Assembly: GCF_000222685.1 (NCBI RefSeq) | Contig: NZ_AFWJ01000190.1 | Span: 1-41,394 of the forward strand | Length of the DNA: 41,394 nucleotides | Direction: 5' to 3' | Source of the DNA: Vibrio nigripulchritudo ATCC 27043 | GTDB lineage: Bacteria; Pseudomonadota; Gammaproteobacteria; Enterobacterales; Vibrionaceae | Shown: positions 1 to 9,144 of the stretch, piece by piece | How positions within the stretch are numbered: the first letter of the stretch is position 1 | Layout: the number at the start of each line of letters is the position of its first letter | The notes under the pieces: generated by a model | What the model was told of the DNA's origin: nothing | Databases searched by the model: none | Seen by the model: the letters and a program-made list of their open reading frames with translations, nothing else | Made by a program: the position numbers and the translations under genes

Positions 1-1
1 C

Positions 2-1072
2 AGCAAGTATTACGCCTGGAATCATCCGGAAAATGTTCGCTGGTACGAAGAGTCTGGTATGGACATCATTTCCATCGACAACCCGATGCCGGGTCCATGG
101 CAGGCGGTGGGTAAAGTGCATCCGCAGAACAACATCAAAATTCTTTCTAATCTTCAGTTAAGTGTGGATCGTTTTCCTCAGCGTCTTTACCTTGGCGAAA
201 GTCTTAAGTTTACCGCCCGATTGCAACATGATGAGAAACCTTTGGTTCTCAGAGATTTTTTGGATCGGGTGAATCTAAAAGTTACTTTCACTAAATATGT
301 CGAAAACGAAGAAACGCTCAGTGCCGATGCCAAACCCAAGCCTCAGGTAATGGGAGATTTTGAAGACAACGGGCAGGGGCTGGATGAATACCCTGCAGAC
401 GGTGTTTTCACAGTCGAACTTCCCATCCAGATTGAACCCGGAAAATATCGAGCACGAATTACATCTGGAAATGGGGTTTTCCTAAGAACCATTGAACAGA
501 CGATATTGGTCTATCCGACACCGATTTCGACTCAGTTTATTCAGGCGCGAAGTGAAAAACTGGAGCACTCCATCAATGTGACGGGTGAAGAAGGGGCAAT
601 TGAGCCTGGATCGGTTGCTGTTACGATTCATCAGACATCTCCTGAAGGGAAGGAGATGGTCACTCAGGGTCAGTCTGAACAAGATGGCGTTAAGGCAAAC
701 TTCGGACTGCCAAATAATGCCATGCCCGGAAAACATACTTGGGCAGGCATTGCTTACGCAACGGAAACTGCCACTGGGCGAGAGTTAATTTTCCCGCTGG
801 CAGAACAGTCTTTCAGTGTCGTGGAAAAAGTTGATGTTGAGGCTTCTATGGAAGCTTACAAGAAAGAGCAAGAAGAAAAGCGGATGCTTGAAGAACAGGC
901 GATGCGTGAAAAAGAGCGTGAAGACGAGCGTTTTAAAGGGATGATGATCATTCTGATTGGTAACCTGATCGCCATTATTCTGGGTATTGTTATCTGGTTT
1001 GTGCTTCGCAAGGTTCGAATGCAAAGAGCTCAAATTCCTGAGATGCAGCTCTCCATGCCGCCGAAGAGTTAA
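2..1072 (+). CDS. TIGR03503-type membrane-anchored protein, 3' part only
   Basis: The reading frame is open from base 2, so the gene begins before the window; the first internal Met (base 59) is not its start. About 356 residues are visible. Most of it looks like an extracytoplasmic beta-rich region: alternating hydrophobic strands, a segment like DDGKYxADGVFTVELP typical of Ig-like folds, and no catalytic motif. A charged, probably coiled-coil stretch (EAYKKEQEEKRMLEEQ) precedes one membrane segment (MMIILIGNLIAIILGIVIWF) and a short basic tail. This matches the gammaproteobacterial TIGR03503 family as I remember it, which in vibrios lies next to fadE. Function is unknown. It converges on the next gene, with a shared terminator. 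Confidence 0.7.
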   Translation, partial: SKYYAWNHPENVRWYEESGMDIISIDNPMPGPWQAVGKVHPQNNIKILSNLQLSVDRFPQRLYLGESLKFTARLQHDEKPLVLRDFLDRVNLKVTFTKYVENEETLSADAKPKPQVMGDFEDNGQGLDEYPADGVFTVELPIQIEPGKYRARITSGNGVFLRTIEQTILVYPTPISTQFIQARSEKLEHSINVTGEEGAIEPGSVAVTIHQTSPEGKEMVTQGQSEQDGVKANFGLPNNAMPGKHTWAGIAYATETATGRELIFPLAEQSFSVVEKVDVEASMEAYKKEQEEKRMLEEQAMREKEREDERFKGMMIILIGNLIAIILGIVIWFVLRKVRMQRAQIPEMQLSMPPKS

Positions 1073-1121
1073 TCTAAACAACTTGTTCCCGGGATAAATA
1101 AAAAGTTAACCAACAAATTAA

Positions 1122-1153
1122 AAAAGGGTCTGACCGTATGGTCAGACCCTTTT
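1122..1153. terminator. Bidirectional rho-independent terminator
   Basis: A perfect 14-bp stem (AAAAGGGTCTGACC paired with its complement) has a GTAT loop and A/T runs on both sides. It lies between the convergent TIGR03503-type gene and the crystallin-domain gene and can serve both. Confidence 0.9.
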
Positions 1154-1203
1154 AACTTTCAATGTTTCCGAAAATCCAATGTTACCGATAAAGCCGGGTC
1201 GGC

Positions 1204-3774
1204 TTAGTCGGTCAGTTTCAGGTTGCGAATTTCGAAACCGTCACTGTTTTGATCGTACCCAGACTGATAAGACGGGATCTTGTGAGTGCGATCGACGAAG
1301 CGGATAGCGCGTAGCTTACAGCTGGCGTACTTGTCATCATTAAACGTCTTGTTGATCTTATGTGCAGTGATCAACAGGTTGTCTGGGAATGTGGTTTCCA
1401 GAGTTTCCCAGTTCAGCACAGTTTCATCATCTTGTTCACAAGCCAGTAGTACCTTGATCAACCCTTGCTCTGCATAGCGCTGGTAATCCCAGTTATTTCC
1501 TGTGAATTCTTCAAGAGACAACGTCTTATCCTGAATGTCACAACCAGCATAGACACCGTTGTAAGCCAGATTCAGAGTTGAGTAACCACTTTTACCTACA
1601 GAGTAGTAGTTTTTGTGGTGGAAGATGTTTTGTGGGTCGTAACGGAAAGGTTCGTTTTCTAAACGGAAACCTGCTTTGTTTACCACAAAGTTACCCAGAG
1701 CAGAATCAATGCTCAGGTCACAAGACTCAGGTACTGGGGTAGGTGCGCCTGTGGATGTTAAACACTCTTTCTGAAGATCCAGATCATCCGGGTGGAACAT
1801 CTGACACGCCACTTCAAACGGGTTCGCTTTGGTTTCGTCTGACACAACTTTAGTGACCAAAATACCGTAAGAGTCTGGGTGACCAGTATCTTTTAGCGAA
1901 ATAGGGGTAAAGAAACGATCCGCCGTGAAGGTGATCTTAGCCGCTTTAAACCCTTCATTCTGAGCTTCACTTGAGGCATAAAGCTTATCAAAGCTTACGT
2001 TACCGCCAGCACTAAAGTTACTGGTCAGTTTGATTCTGTCACCTTTACGAGCGATAAAATCGTTGGTGAATGCCCAGTGAGTTATGCCGTTGGCGATTGC
2101 ACCAGTGGCTGGGTCGTAAGTGTTAGAAACACGGATTTGATAAACGCGACCCGCCTGACCTGTTGTCAGGTTGTACACGTTTTGGAAAGCGCGGGAGTGA
2201 ATGTAAGCGCCTTTGTTGAAAGCACCAAATGCCACAGCCAAACGCTGTTTAGTTGGGTCAAGAGACTGTGAACCTACAACGTTGTTCGAACCATTGTTGT
2301 CTTCAAGCAGATTGTCATCGTCTTCTACTGAAACCGAGAATGAATCCGAAGGCAGTGTGAAGGTGTAACCCACTGGGCTACCGTTCTGACCAATACCCGT
2401 ATCAGACATGTTGAACACCTGAGTCAGAGTGTAAACATCGTCTAGTCCGTTAACAGTCGGAAGAATTGGCAGATATGAAGTGTGGCTATCGTGCTCGATT
2501 TCAGGAATACCAGAAACAGTCACGCTCTCAATATCACCCGCCGTTGTGGCAACCAGCTCACGATAAGCCTGATCTGGGTTGATGTTGGTGCTGTAGTTAC
2601 GTTTTTGGTAATCCACGTCCAGTTCGTAGGTCGCACCAGGAACGGTTGGCAAGAAGCTTTCGATGATCACAGTTGAAGCCTGGCGACCAGAGAAGTTCAG
2701 TGGGTAGCTGGTTCCATCAACGTAAATCGATGTGCCACGCTGACAGTGGTAGTTACCTGAATCCAGCTCAGACGTATGTCCAGCAGCAAAGTGTCTGCCA
2801 TAGGTACGGTGTGTACCTACTTCGAGTCTTGCCGGGCAGTAGTCTTCAACGAGCTCACGAATTTTGTCGACGCCGATGCTGGTTTTCAACGTTTCAAAAC
2901 TTTCATCACTCAACAGTTTGCGCAGAGTACGCTCTGTCCATTTCACCTGGAACAGGATCTCACGACCTTCTACAAACGTGTTCTTGTCGTCTTCAGTAAC
3001 AGGCTGACCATTGTTATCGAATTCGACAAGACCCCATGAACCGCGGTCATACTGATCAGTAAAGTCGTTGAAGTCTTGAATCAGCTGTTTATTAGTAGGA
3101 ATGGTCGCGCGAGACAAAACGCGCATAGAGCGTGGGTGTGAGAAATCAAGATAACGTCCGTTGTAAGCTCGAACGTTCTTCATATCTTCATTATTGGTGT
3201 CTTTTGTAAACACGGCCAGACGGTTGTAAGACAGGTTGTCCCAGTCGCTCAGCATAACGGCTAAGCCTTCAGGGGCAATCACATCAACCTGATGACCACG
3301 AATGTAGTAAGGCAGCGAGTATCCAGAGCGTTGACCGGCTTTAAGGCAGTACTCTGCACCAGTCTGACGGCTAACGATACATGCTTCGTCTGGTTTAGCT
3401 GTGCTCACTACTCGCATAGAACGTGGGTTTGAGAAGTCGAGGTACTGCCCGTTACGGGCTAAAACGTGTTCCATCGCTTCATTGTGAGTATGGCGTTCAA
3501 AAACGGCTAAACGGTTGTATGAAAGGTTATCCCAGTCACTCAGCATTACACCCAGTCCTTCTGGTGCAATAACGTCAACGTCGTGACCACGAATATAAGA
3601 TGGCAATGAATAACCAGAGCGTTGCCCGGCTTGCAGGCAGTATTTAGCACCCGTATCGCGGCTTACGATACATGCTTTTGCAGGCTCTTGTGCCGATGAT
3701 GTTGTTGCTTGGACTGGCGCTTGAACGCCCAAACCAAGTACAACGGCAGATAGCACTAATGGAGTTCTTAGCAT
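1204..3774 (-). CDS. Secreted protein with two tandem beta/gamma-crystallin-like domains
   Basis: The product has 856 residues. Residues 1-23 form a signal peptide ending VQA. Two near-identical repeats follow, residues 35-131 and 132-221, each opening with CIVSR.TGA.YC. Within each, the stretch VDVIAPEGL.VMLSDWDN and the later SNPRSMRV or SHPRSMRV match the two Greek-key halves of a beta/gamma-crystallin domain; the usual calcium motif N/D-N/D-x-x-S-S is only partly kept. The remaining 630 residues are unrecognised: a cysteine-containing middle, a beta-rich part with SFLPTVPGATYELDVDY like jelly-roll carbohydrate-binding modules, and a C-terminal part with several Cys. A purine-rich SD (GAGGGAAGAG) precedes the ATG. 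The gene interrupts the usual TIGR03503-fadE neighbourhood. It may be related to the Vibrio crystallin-domain protein called vibrillin (memory only). Cell-surface or matrix role is inference. Confidence 0.6.
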   Translation of the reverse strand: MLRTPLVLSAVVLGLGVQAPVQATTSSAQEPAKACIVSRDTGAKYCLQAGQRSGYSLPSYIRGHDVDVIAPEGLGVMLSDWDNLSYNRLAVFERHTHNEAMEHVLARNGQYLDFSNPRSMRVVSTAKPDEACIVSRQTGAEYCLKAGQRSGYSLPYYIRGHQVDVIAPEGLAVMLSDWDNLSYNRLAVFTKDTNNEDMKNVRAYNGRYLDFSHPRSMRVLSRATIPTNKQLIQDFNDFTDQYDRGSWGLVEFDNNGQPVTEDDKNTFVEGREILFQVKWTERTLRKLLSDESFETLKTSIGVDKIRELVEDYCPARLEVGTHRTYGRHFAAGHTSELDSGNYHCQRGTSIYVDGTSYPLNFSGRQASTVIIESFLPTVPGATYELDVDYQKRNYSTNINPDQAYRELVATTAGDIESVTVSGIPEIEHDSHTSYLPILPTVNGLDDVYTLTQVFNMSDTGIGQNGSPVGYTFTLPSDSFSVSVEDDDNLLEDNNGSNNVVGSQSLDPTKQRLAVAFGAFNKGAYIHSRAFQNVYNLTTGQAGRVYQIRVSNTYDPATGAIANGITHWAFTNDFIARKGDRIKLTSNFSAGGNVSFDKLYASSEAQNEGFKAAKITFTADRFFTPISLKDTGHPDSYGILVTKVVSDETKANPFEVACQMFHPDDLDLQKECLTSTGAPTPVPESCDLSIDSALGNFVVNKAGFRLENEPFRYDPQNIFHHKNYYSVGKSGYSTLNLAYNGVYAGCDIQDKTLSLEEFTGNNWDYQRYAEQGLIKVLLACEQDDETVLNWETLETTFPDNLLITAHKINKTFNDDKYASCKLRAIRFVDRTHKIPSYQSGYDQNSDGFEIRNLKLTD
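3112..3672 (-). repeat. Tandem duplication of about 290 bp encoding crystallin-like domains
   Basis: The segments 3382-3672 and 3112-3381 encode repeats 1 and 2 of the secreted protein. They are clearly homologous in both protein and DNA. Silent differences are scattered throughout, so the duplication is not recent. Confidence 0.85.
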
Positions 3775-4138
3775 TATTCTCTTCCCTCTGAGAGCTAATG
3801 AATTAAATAAACAACTTTCGCTTTAACTACTGATTTAAAATAAGTCTTCGCTTATTTAGAATTCACTTTTTTATTTGTTTGAGAGTAAGAACGTCCCGCA
3901 TCCTAAATATTAAAAGGAAGTGAATATAAGCTCAGAATAATTAAATTGTTATTCATCACCATTATTTTGAGGCTGACTTTAAACTCAAATACGCCGTAGG
4001 TGATGTAAATTTTTGTCGAGGGGATTGTGGATTGTTTGGAGGAAGATCTCTATTGCTCTTTTGTATTAATTTTGAGACTGATAGTTTATGTCTCAAGTTT
4101 GAGAAAATTTTTGGAGTCACCTAAGTGCATGTTTAAAT
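3775..4138. promoter_or_regulatory. AT-rich upstream region of the crystallin-domain gene
   Basis: No convincing gene is visible here. The stretch lies upstream of the minus-strand crystallin-domain gene and downstream of the fadE terminator, so it should carry that gene's promoter. A short dyad, TCTCAA-GT-TTGAGA at 4091-4104, is the only palindrome I would note. I could not assign a -35/-10 pair with confidence. Confidence 0.45.
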
Positions 4139-4173
4139 AAGTATTAGGAACACAGGTAGTGCTCCTAATACTT
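4139..4173 (-). terminator. fadE terminator
   Basis: A 15-bp inverted repeat (AAGTATTAGGAGCAC on the minus strand) has a 5-nt loop. It is fully paired on the minus strand with one G-U pair, and is followed by TTATTTAAA. It sits just after the restored fadE stop at 4191, which supports 4191 rather than 4357 as the ancestral gene end. Confidence 0.7.
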
Positions 4174-4190
4174 AGCTTGCCTGTTTAAGG

Positions 4191-4397
4191 CTACGCAACT
4201 TCATCCATTTTTGAGTGAATTTCGTATTGAGCTGCTAAAGCGTTAAAGTCGAAATCGTCCACATTGATAGTTTCTAATCTAAGTTTTTCAGCAAGTACTA
4301 ATAAATCGGCTTCTTCGCGAGAAATAATATTATTCTCAATGCCAATTTCAGCCACTTTATTTAATTGCATGAACGGCTTTTTCTGGCCGATGGATTT
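4191..4397 (-). pseudogene. fadE: Displaced C-terminal end of FadE (out of frame)
   Basis: Downstream of the premature fadE stop, the +1 frame reads without stops to TAG at 4191-4193. It encodes a conserved-looking FadE tail: [18 protein letters not shown], then ISREEADLLVLAEKLR and TINVDDFDFNALA. As I remember them, FadE proteins end with this type of EEAELL...INVDDFD segment. Removing one A from the coding-strand AAAA run (plus-strand TTTT, 4395-4398) joins it to the main frame after ...NKICK and gives 815 residues, against 814 in E. coli FadE. An independent short gene starting at the internal ATG (4370, 59 codons) is unlikely, because the homology to the FadE tail extends upstream of it. 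Confidence 0.8.
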
Positions 4398-6639
4398 TAC
4401 AGATTTTATTAAAAACAGGCTCAGCTTGAAGAATGGTTTCTAATGCGAGTTCCAATTTTCCAGCTGGATTGTTTTCTGTGGGCAACAGGTATTGATTGCG
4501 TCCGATGCGTGAGCGAGTTTCACTTGGCTCCTGTAATAATGCAGCAACCTTGTGGTCCAGATTGTCCGAAGGTGATTTTCGTACACGTCCAAATGGCAAA
4601 ATTACCAGGCGCAACACTCGTCCAACCCAAGGGCTAGGGAAGTTCGCCAAGAACTCGTCAATAGCGGTTTCCGTCTGAATCAAGGCATCTTGCATACCCC
4701 AGTCGAGTAGCGGAAGATCTTCCGCCTTTCTTCCTTCTGTTTCAAAACGCTTTAGTGTTGCACTGGCAAGATAAAGCTGGCTCAGAATGTCTCCAAGCCT
4801 CGCACTCAAACGCTCTTTACGCTTGAGCGATCCGCCTAAAATTGCCATGGAAACATCAGATAGAAGTGCCATGTTGGCACTGTAGCGATTGAGCTGCTGG
4901 TAGTAGCGACGTGTCTTGTCGCTCGTTGGGCTTTCAGATCCCCAACCATCCGTTAAGCCAAGCCATAAGCTGCGGGCAAAGTTGCTCATCGTAAAGCCGA
5001 TATGCCCCATCAGCGCTTTATCAAACTGGTCCAGAGCATCTGATTTGTCAGAGTGCGCCGCGTTCATTTCCTGAAGCACAAATGGATGACAACGGATCGC
5101 GCCCTGACCGTAAATGATCATTGAACGTGTCAGTATGTTCGCCCCTTCTACGGTTACCGCAATAGGTGCTCCCTGATAGCCACGGGCAAGGAAGTTGGAA
5201 GGGCCCATGCAAATGCCTTTACCGCCTACGATGTCCATAGCGTCAATGATGCTTTTCTGCCCACGATGAGTACAGTGGTATTTCACGATGGCAGAAATCA
5301 CTGAGGGTTTTTCACCCATATCGATACCTGCTACGGTCAGGGCACTTGCAGCATCCATCACGTACGCATTTCCGCCTAGACGTGCCAATGGCTCTTCGAT
5401 GCCTTCCATGTGACCAATAGGCTGTTTAAACTGACGACGAATACGAGCGTATGCGCCAGTCGCCAAGGCAGCCGTTTTAATACCGCCCGTTGAGTTAGAA
5501 GGAAGAGTAATTCCGCGACCAACGCTCAGACATTCAACCAGCATACGCCAGCCTTGTCCTGCCATTTTGGGGCCGCCAATGATGAAGTCCATTGGAACAA
5601 ACACATCTTGTCCTTTGGTAGGACCATTCTGGAACGGCACATTAAGAGGGAAATGGCGACGACCAATTTCCACTCCGTCGATATCGGTTGGAATCAGGGC
5701 ACAGGTAATACCCAGTTCTTCGGTATCACCCAGCAGACCTTCTGGGTCACGCAGTTTAAATGCCAGCCCCAGCACGGTCGCTACAGGAGCTAGGGTAATG
5801 TAGCGCTTGTTCCAGGTCAGGCGCATACCTAATACTTCTTTGCCTTCCCATTCCCCTTTACAAACAATGCCGTAATCAGGAATCGACCCCGCATCTGAAC
5901 CCGCTTCTGGGCTCGTCAGGGCAAAACATGGGATCTCCTTACCTACAGCAAGACGAGGCAGATAATGGTTCTTTTGTTCTTCAGTCCCATAGTGTTGTAA
6001 CAGTTCACCCGGACCCAATGAGTTTGGAACGCCTACTGTAGAGGAAAGTACACCGGATACGCCGGTCAGTTTTTGAAGTACTAAGGATTGAGCGTAGGCA
6101 GAAAATTCCAGACCGCCGTATTTTTTCTTGATGATCATGGCGAAGAATTTGTTGTCTTTCAGGTACTGCCAGACTTCAGGAGGGAGGTCCGCTAGTTCGT
6201 GTGTAACCTGAAAGTCACTGGTCATCTTACAGACTTCGTTAACTGGACCATCAAGAAATGCCTGTTCTTCGGCAGTTAATTTCGGAGTTGGGATGGATTG
6301 CAATTTTCGCCAGTCTGGTTTGCCTTTGAATAGTTCTGCTTCCCACCATACTGTACCTGCATCTAAAGCTTCCTTTTCCGTTTGAGACATAGCAGGAAGC
6401 ACTTTCCTGAAAAACGTTAAGGCTTTAGCACTGAACAGTGACTGTCGGATGGCAGGAACGCCAATGACTGCACAAATCACGATGTAGATCAGCCAGGCTG
6501 TTCCTCCGGTAGCACCAAGCAATGTGGTTGCCAAGAGAGTGGCACCAACGAGTAAGAGAGATTGTATCAACGATGCCCGGTGATAGAGCACTAGCCCGAC
6601 GGCCAGTGCCAGAGCGATAGTAGAGAGCAAGATATCCAT
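4357..6639 (-). CDS. fadE: Acyl-CoA dehydrogenase FadE, truncated by frameshift
   Basis: FadE performs the first step of fatty acid beta-oxidation, oxidising acyl-CoA to trans-2-enoyl-CoA with FAD. The frame as written gives 760 residues. Two hydrophobic segments at the N-terminus (about 3-22 and 28-60) would place it at the inner membrane. The dehydrogenase core follows, with [15 protein letters not shown], the central [11 protein letters not shown] region and [18 protein letters not shown]. The FadE-specific C-terminal domain (ACDH_C/DUF1974) lies beyond residue 520. The last 12 residues, from IHRPEK on, are out of frame because of an extra base near 4395-4398, so 67 native residues are lost. 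AAGGA precedes the ATG. The gene is divergent from gmhA, as in E. coli, and has a FadR-like operator upstream. Activity of the truncated form is uncertain, and a sequencing error is possible. Confidence 0.9.
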   Translation of the reverse strand: MDILLSTIALALAVGLVLYHRASLIQSLLLVGATLLATTLLGATGGTAWLIYIVICAVIGVPAIRQSLFSAKALTFFRKVLPAMSQTEKEALDAGTVWWEAELFKGKPDWRKLQSIPTPKLTAEEQAFLDGPVNEVCKMTSDFQVTHELADLPPEVWQYLKDNKFFAMIIKKKYGGLEFSAYAQSLVLQKLTGVSGVLSSTVGVPNSLGPGELLQHYGTEEQKNHYLPRLAVGKEIPCFALTSPEAGSDAGSIPDYGIVCKGEWEGKEVLGMRLTWNKRYITLAPVATVLGLAFKLRDPEGLLGDTEELGITCALIPTDIDGVEIGRRHFPLNVPFQNGPTKGQDVFVPMDFIIGGPKMAGQGWRMLVECLSVGRGITLPSNSTGGIKTAALATGAYARIRRQFKQPIGHMEGIEEPLARLGGNAYVMDAASALTVAGIDMGEKPSVISAIVKYHCTHRGQKSIIDAMDIVGGKGICMGPSNFLARGYQGAPIAVTVEGANILTRSMIIYGQGAIRCHPFVLQEMNAAHSDKSDALDQFDKALMGHIGFTMSNFARSLWLGLTDGWGSESPTSDKTRRYYQQLNRYSANMALLSDVSMAILGGSLKRKERLSARLGDILSQLYLASATLKRFETEGRKAEDLPLLDWGMQDALIQTETAIDEFLANFPSPWVGRVLRLVILPFGRVRKSPSDNLDHKVAALLQEPSETRSRIGRNQYLLPTENNPAGKLELALETILQAEPVFNKICKIHRPEKAVHAIK

Positions 6640-6989
6640 AATTATTATCCTTTTTAATGACAGTTTTCTGCCTTATTCAGGTAAGAGGTCATACCAGTTA
6701 ATTTTGATTGTAACTCACTTGTTACCAGTATGTAAATTGGATTCTTGCTCAAGATTTGATCGCGATTTGGTGAGGGATTGCCCAATCCGTTTTTGAGCTA
6801 AAATTTCTGCCATCAATTGAAGGGATTCTGCGCTCGGCTATCGACAGGAATTCAATAATAAGTAAACTCATAGATACTCATACGAACGTTGATTGCGACG
6901 CGGTATGAAAACAGATTCCTCAGGTATAAGAAAAAGGTTGGCTCTCCACAATGGAAGGCTGAAAGCAAAACAACTATTCAGAGATAACC
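6640..6989. promoter_or_regulatory. Divergent fadE/gmhA promoter region
   Basis: This 350-bp region holds no gene. It should carry the promoters of fadE (leftward) and gmhA (rightward). The FadR-like site at 6683-6699 is the only element I can assign. The rest is AT-rich and without clear repeats. Confidence 0.6.
6683..6699 (-). promoter_or_regulatory. FadR-like operator of fadE
   Basis: The minus strand reads AACTGGTATGACCTCTT, close to known FadR sites of the form A-x-CTGGT-x-x-GACC-x-x-x-T. It starts 44 bp upstream of the fadE ATG, where a repressor would block transcription when long-chain acyl-CoA is absent. FadR control of fad genes is established in E. coli and Vibrio; its action here is inferred from the match. 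Confidence 0.7.
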
Positions 6990-7565
6990 ATGTACCAAGA
7001 CCTTATAAAAAATGAACTGCAAGAAGCTGCCGAAGTCCTGAACGCATTTTTAAGTGACCAGGAAAATATTGAGCAGATAGAAAAAGCGGCAAAGATGATT
7101 GCCGATTCTTTTAAGCAAGGCGGTAAAGTTTTGTCATGCGGTAATGGCGGCTCCCATTGTGATGCGATGCATTTTGCAGAAGAGCTAACGGGTCGCTACC
7201 GCGAAAACCGTCCGGGTTACCCAGGTATTGCGATTTCAGATCCAAGCCACCTTTCTTGTGTTAGTAATGATTTTGGCTACGAGTCTGTGTTTTCTCGTTA
7301 TGTCGAAGCGGTAGGTTCGAAGGGCGATGTTCTGTTTGGTCTTTCCACTTCTGGAAATTCAGGCAATATTCTTAAAGCGATTGACGCGGCAAAAGCCAAA
7401 GGCATGAAAACCATTGGTCTGACGGGTAAAGATGGTGGAAAAATGGCTGGTCTTGCGGATATTGAAATTCGCGTTCCGCATTTTGGTTACGCTGACCGTA
7501 TTCAAGAAATACACATCAAAATTATTCATATTGTTATCCAGCTCATCGAAAAAGAGATGGAATAG
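6990..7565 (+). CDS. gmhA: Sedoheptulose-7-phosphate isomerase GmhA
   Basis: GmhA converts sedoheptulose 7-phosphate to D-glycero-D-manno-heptose 7-phosphate, the first step towards the heptose of the LPS inner core; it is cytosolic. The protein has 191 residues, close to the usual 192. It shows the SIS-domain phosphosugar loop [22 protein letters not shown] (about residues 49-70, including Glu64/Glu65), the second loop [11 protein letters not shown], and His180 near the C-terminus. These fit the Glu/His catalytic pair known for E. coli GmhA. The SD is weak (GAGAT). yafJ follows 14 bp downstream, so the two probably form an operon, as in E. coli. Confidence 0.95.
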   Translation: MYQDLIKNELQEAAEVLNAFLSDQENIEQIEKAAKMIADSFKQGGKVLSCGNGGSHCDAMHFAEELTGRYRENRPGYPGIAISDPSHLSCVSNDFGYESVFSRYVEAVGSKGDVLFGLSTSGNSGNILKAIDAAKAKGMKTIGLTGKDGGKMAGLADIEIRVPHFGYADRIQEIHIKIIHIVIQLIEKEME

Positions 7566-7579
7566 GAGTACCACGACTT

Positions 7580-8425
7580 ATGTGCGAATTGCTCGGAATG
7601 AGCGCCAATGTGCCAACGGATATTTGTTTCAGCTTCACGGGGCTGATGCAAAGAGGCGGGAATACAGGTCCTCACCGCGATGGTTGGGGGATCACCTTTT
7701 ACGAAGGAAAAGGGTTTCGGACGTTTAAAGATCCGAAACCCAGCTGCAGATCGAAAATTGCAGAACTGGTGCAGAATTATCCGATCAAAAGTAAGGCCGT
7801 AATCAGCCACATTCGACAAGCGAATCGGGGAGGGGTGAATCTAGAAAATACGCATCCTTTTACCAGAGAGCTTTGGGGGCGTTACTGGACTTTTGCGCAC
7901 AACGGTCAGCTGACTGGTTATGATGGTTTACATTCGGGGTCAACTCGTCCAGTGGGCGAAACAGACAGTGAACTGTCTTTTTGCTGGTTACTTAACCGAT
8001 TACAGGAACGATACCCAGAACCGCCGCAGGACATGGTCGGCGTTTTCCGATACATAGCGGAATGTTGTGACGAACTGAGAGAACTCGGGGTATTCAACAT
8101 GCTATTGAGTGATGGTGAATATGTGATGACGTACTGCACCAATCATCTGTATTGGATAACCAGACGTGCACCATTTGGAGAAGCCAGTCTGATTGACGAA
8201 GACGTCACCATCGATTTCCAGCAAGAAACCACACCGAATGACATTGTGACTGTGATTGCGACACAGCCTTTAACAGACAACGAAGAATGGTTTCGAATGA
8301 AACCGGGAGAGTACAACATCTTCCACTTTGGTGAGCTGATAGATGGCAATCACGATGCGTTAGAGCATGTTCCGTATGCGGAAGCAAAACCAAGATGTCA
8401 GGCACCAACTGAGCCACTGGAATAG
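7580..8425 (+). CDS. yafJ: Class II glutamine amidotransferase YafJ
   Basis: The protein has 281 residues. It starts MCELLGMS, so Cys2 becomes the N-terminal nucleophile after Met removal. Further Ntn-type glutaminase signatures are RDGWGITFY, ISHIRQANRG, HNGQLTGY and the ETDSELSF segment. No synthetase domain is attached, so it is a free-standing GATase of the YafJ/DUG3 type. The acceptor and physiological role are not known to me. AGGAG lies upstream of the ATG. The link to gmhA and fadE is conserved in gammaproteobacteria, though no shared pathway is evident. Confidence 0.9.
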   Translation: MCELLGMSANVPTDICFSFTGLMQRGGNTGPHRDGWGITFYEGKGFRTFKDPKPSCRSKIAELVQNYPIKSKAVISHIRQANRGGVNLENTHPFTRELWGRYWTFAHNGQLTGYDGLHSGSTRPVGETDSELSFCWLLNRLQERYPEPPQDMVGVFRYIAECCDELRELGVFNMLLSDGEYVMTYCTNHLYWITRRAPFGEASLIDEDVTIDFQQETTPNDIVTVIATQPLTDNEEWFRMKPGEYNIFHFGELIDGNHDALEHVPYAEAKPRCQAPTEPLE

Positions 8426-8459
8426 TGCCTCAACGCCATTAAAGCTGAGATTAAGATAC

Positions 8460-8490
8460 AAAAAAGGTGACCAGATGGCCACCTTTTTTC
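8460..8490. terminator. Bidirectional terminator between yafJ and purN
   Basis: A stem AAAAAAGGTGACC / GGCCACCTTTTTT has an AGAT loop and one wobble pair, with A and T runs on both sides. It serves the convergent yafJ and purMN transcripts. Confidence 0.85.
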
Positions 8491-8502
8491 ATTCGTCTGA
8501 AA

Positions 8503-9141
8503 CTATTCTTCAGCGTATCCGAATTCACCTAGGACGTTTCCATCCAGCACGGCTTTTCCAGATTCCATTTTCAGTCGACCGGAAACAAACCATTGCGCTA
8601 CCAGAGGGTAGATTCGATGTTCCTGAGTTTGCACTCGAGACGCCAGTTCTGATGCGTCATCTTGCTCAAACACCGGTACTTTTGCCTGAAGAATAACAGG
8701 ACCGCCGTCGAGTTCTTCTGTCACAAAGTGCACGCTGGTGCCGTGTTCAGAATCCCCCGCATCTATAGCGCGCTGGTGGGTATGCAACCCAGGGTACTTC
8801 GGCAACAGAGATGGGTGGATGTTAATCATCTTGCCCATGTAGTGGCGAACAAACTCTTCGCTCAAAATACGCATGTAGCCAGCGAGAATGATCAAATCCG
8901 GCTGATACTTATCGATTTCAGCCATTAAAGCCAAATCAAACAGCTCGCGAGATTCAAATTCCTTGGGGTTCACAGAGTGAGCATCAATCCCACTCTGTGT
9001 CGCTCTTTCCAGCCCGTAAGCGTCAGCCTTGTTGGAAAAAACCGCGCTAATTTTTCCGTCAATGCTCTGATTTTCACAGGCATCAATCACTGCCTGAAGA
9101 TTACTGCCATTACCGGAAATTAAGACAACGATGTTTTTCAT
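8503..9141 (-). CDS. purN: Phosphoribosylglycinamide formyltransferase PurN
   Basis: PurN transfers the formyl group of 10-formyl-THF to GAR in step 3 of purine synthesis, in the cytosol. The protein has 212 residues, the same as E. coli PurN. Visible signatures are VLISGNGSNLQAVID at the N-terminus, LAGYMRILS, and the catalytic INIHPSLLPKYPGLHTHQRAIDAGDSEHGTSVHFV with Asn, His and Asp in the expected order. It starts 3 bp after the purM stop and is translationally coupled to it. It depends on folate made by FolD, which is encoded elsewhere in this window. Confidence 0.97.
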   Translation of the reverse strand: MKNIVVLISGNGSNLQAVIDACENQSIDGKISAVFSNKADAYGLERATQSGIDAHSVNPKEFESRELFDLALMAEIDKYQPDLIILAGYMRILSEEFVRHYMGKMINIHPSLLPKYPGLHTHQRAIDAGDSEHGTSVHFVTEELDGGPVILQAKVPVFEQDDASELASRVQTQEHRIYPLVAQWFVSGRLKMESGKAVLDGNVLGEFGYAEE

Positions 9142-9144
9142 TGC

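Noticed and set aside
4191-4370. Independent 59-codon gene after fadE
   Set aside because: The reading frame carries the conserved FadE tail and extends upstream of the ATG, so it is better read as the displaced end of fadE.
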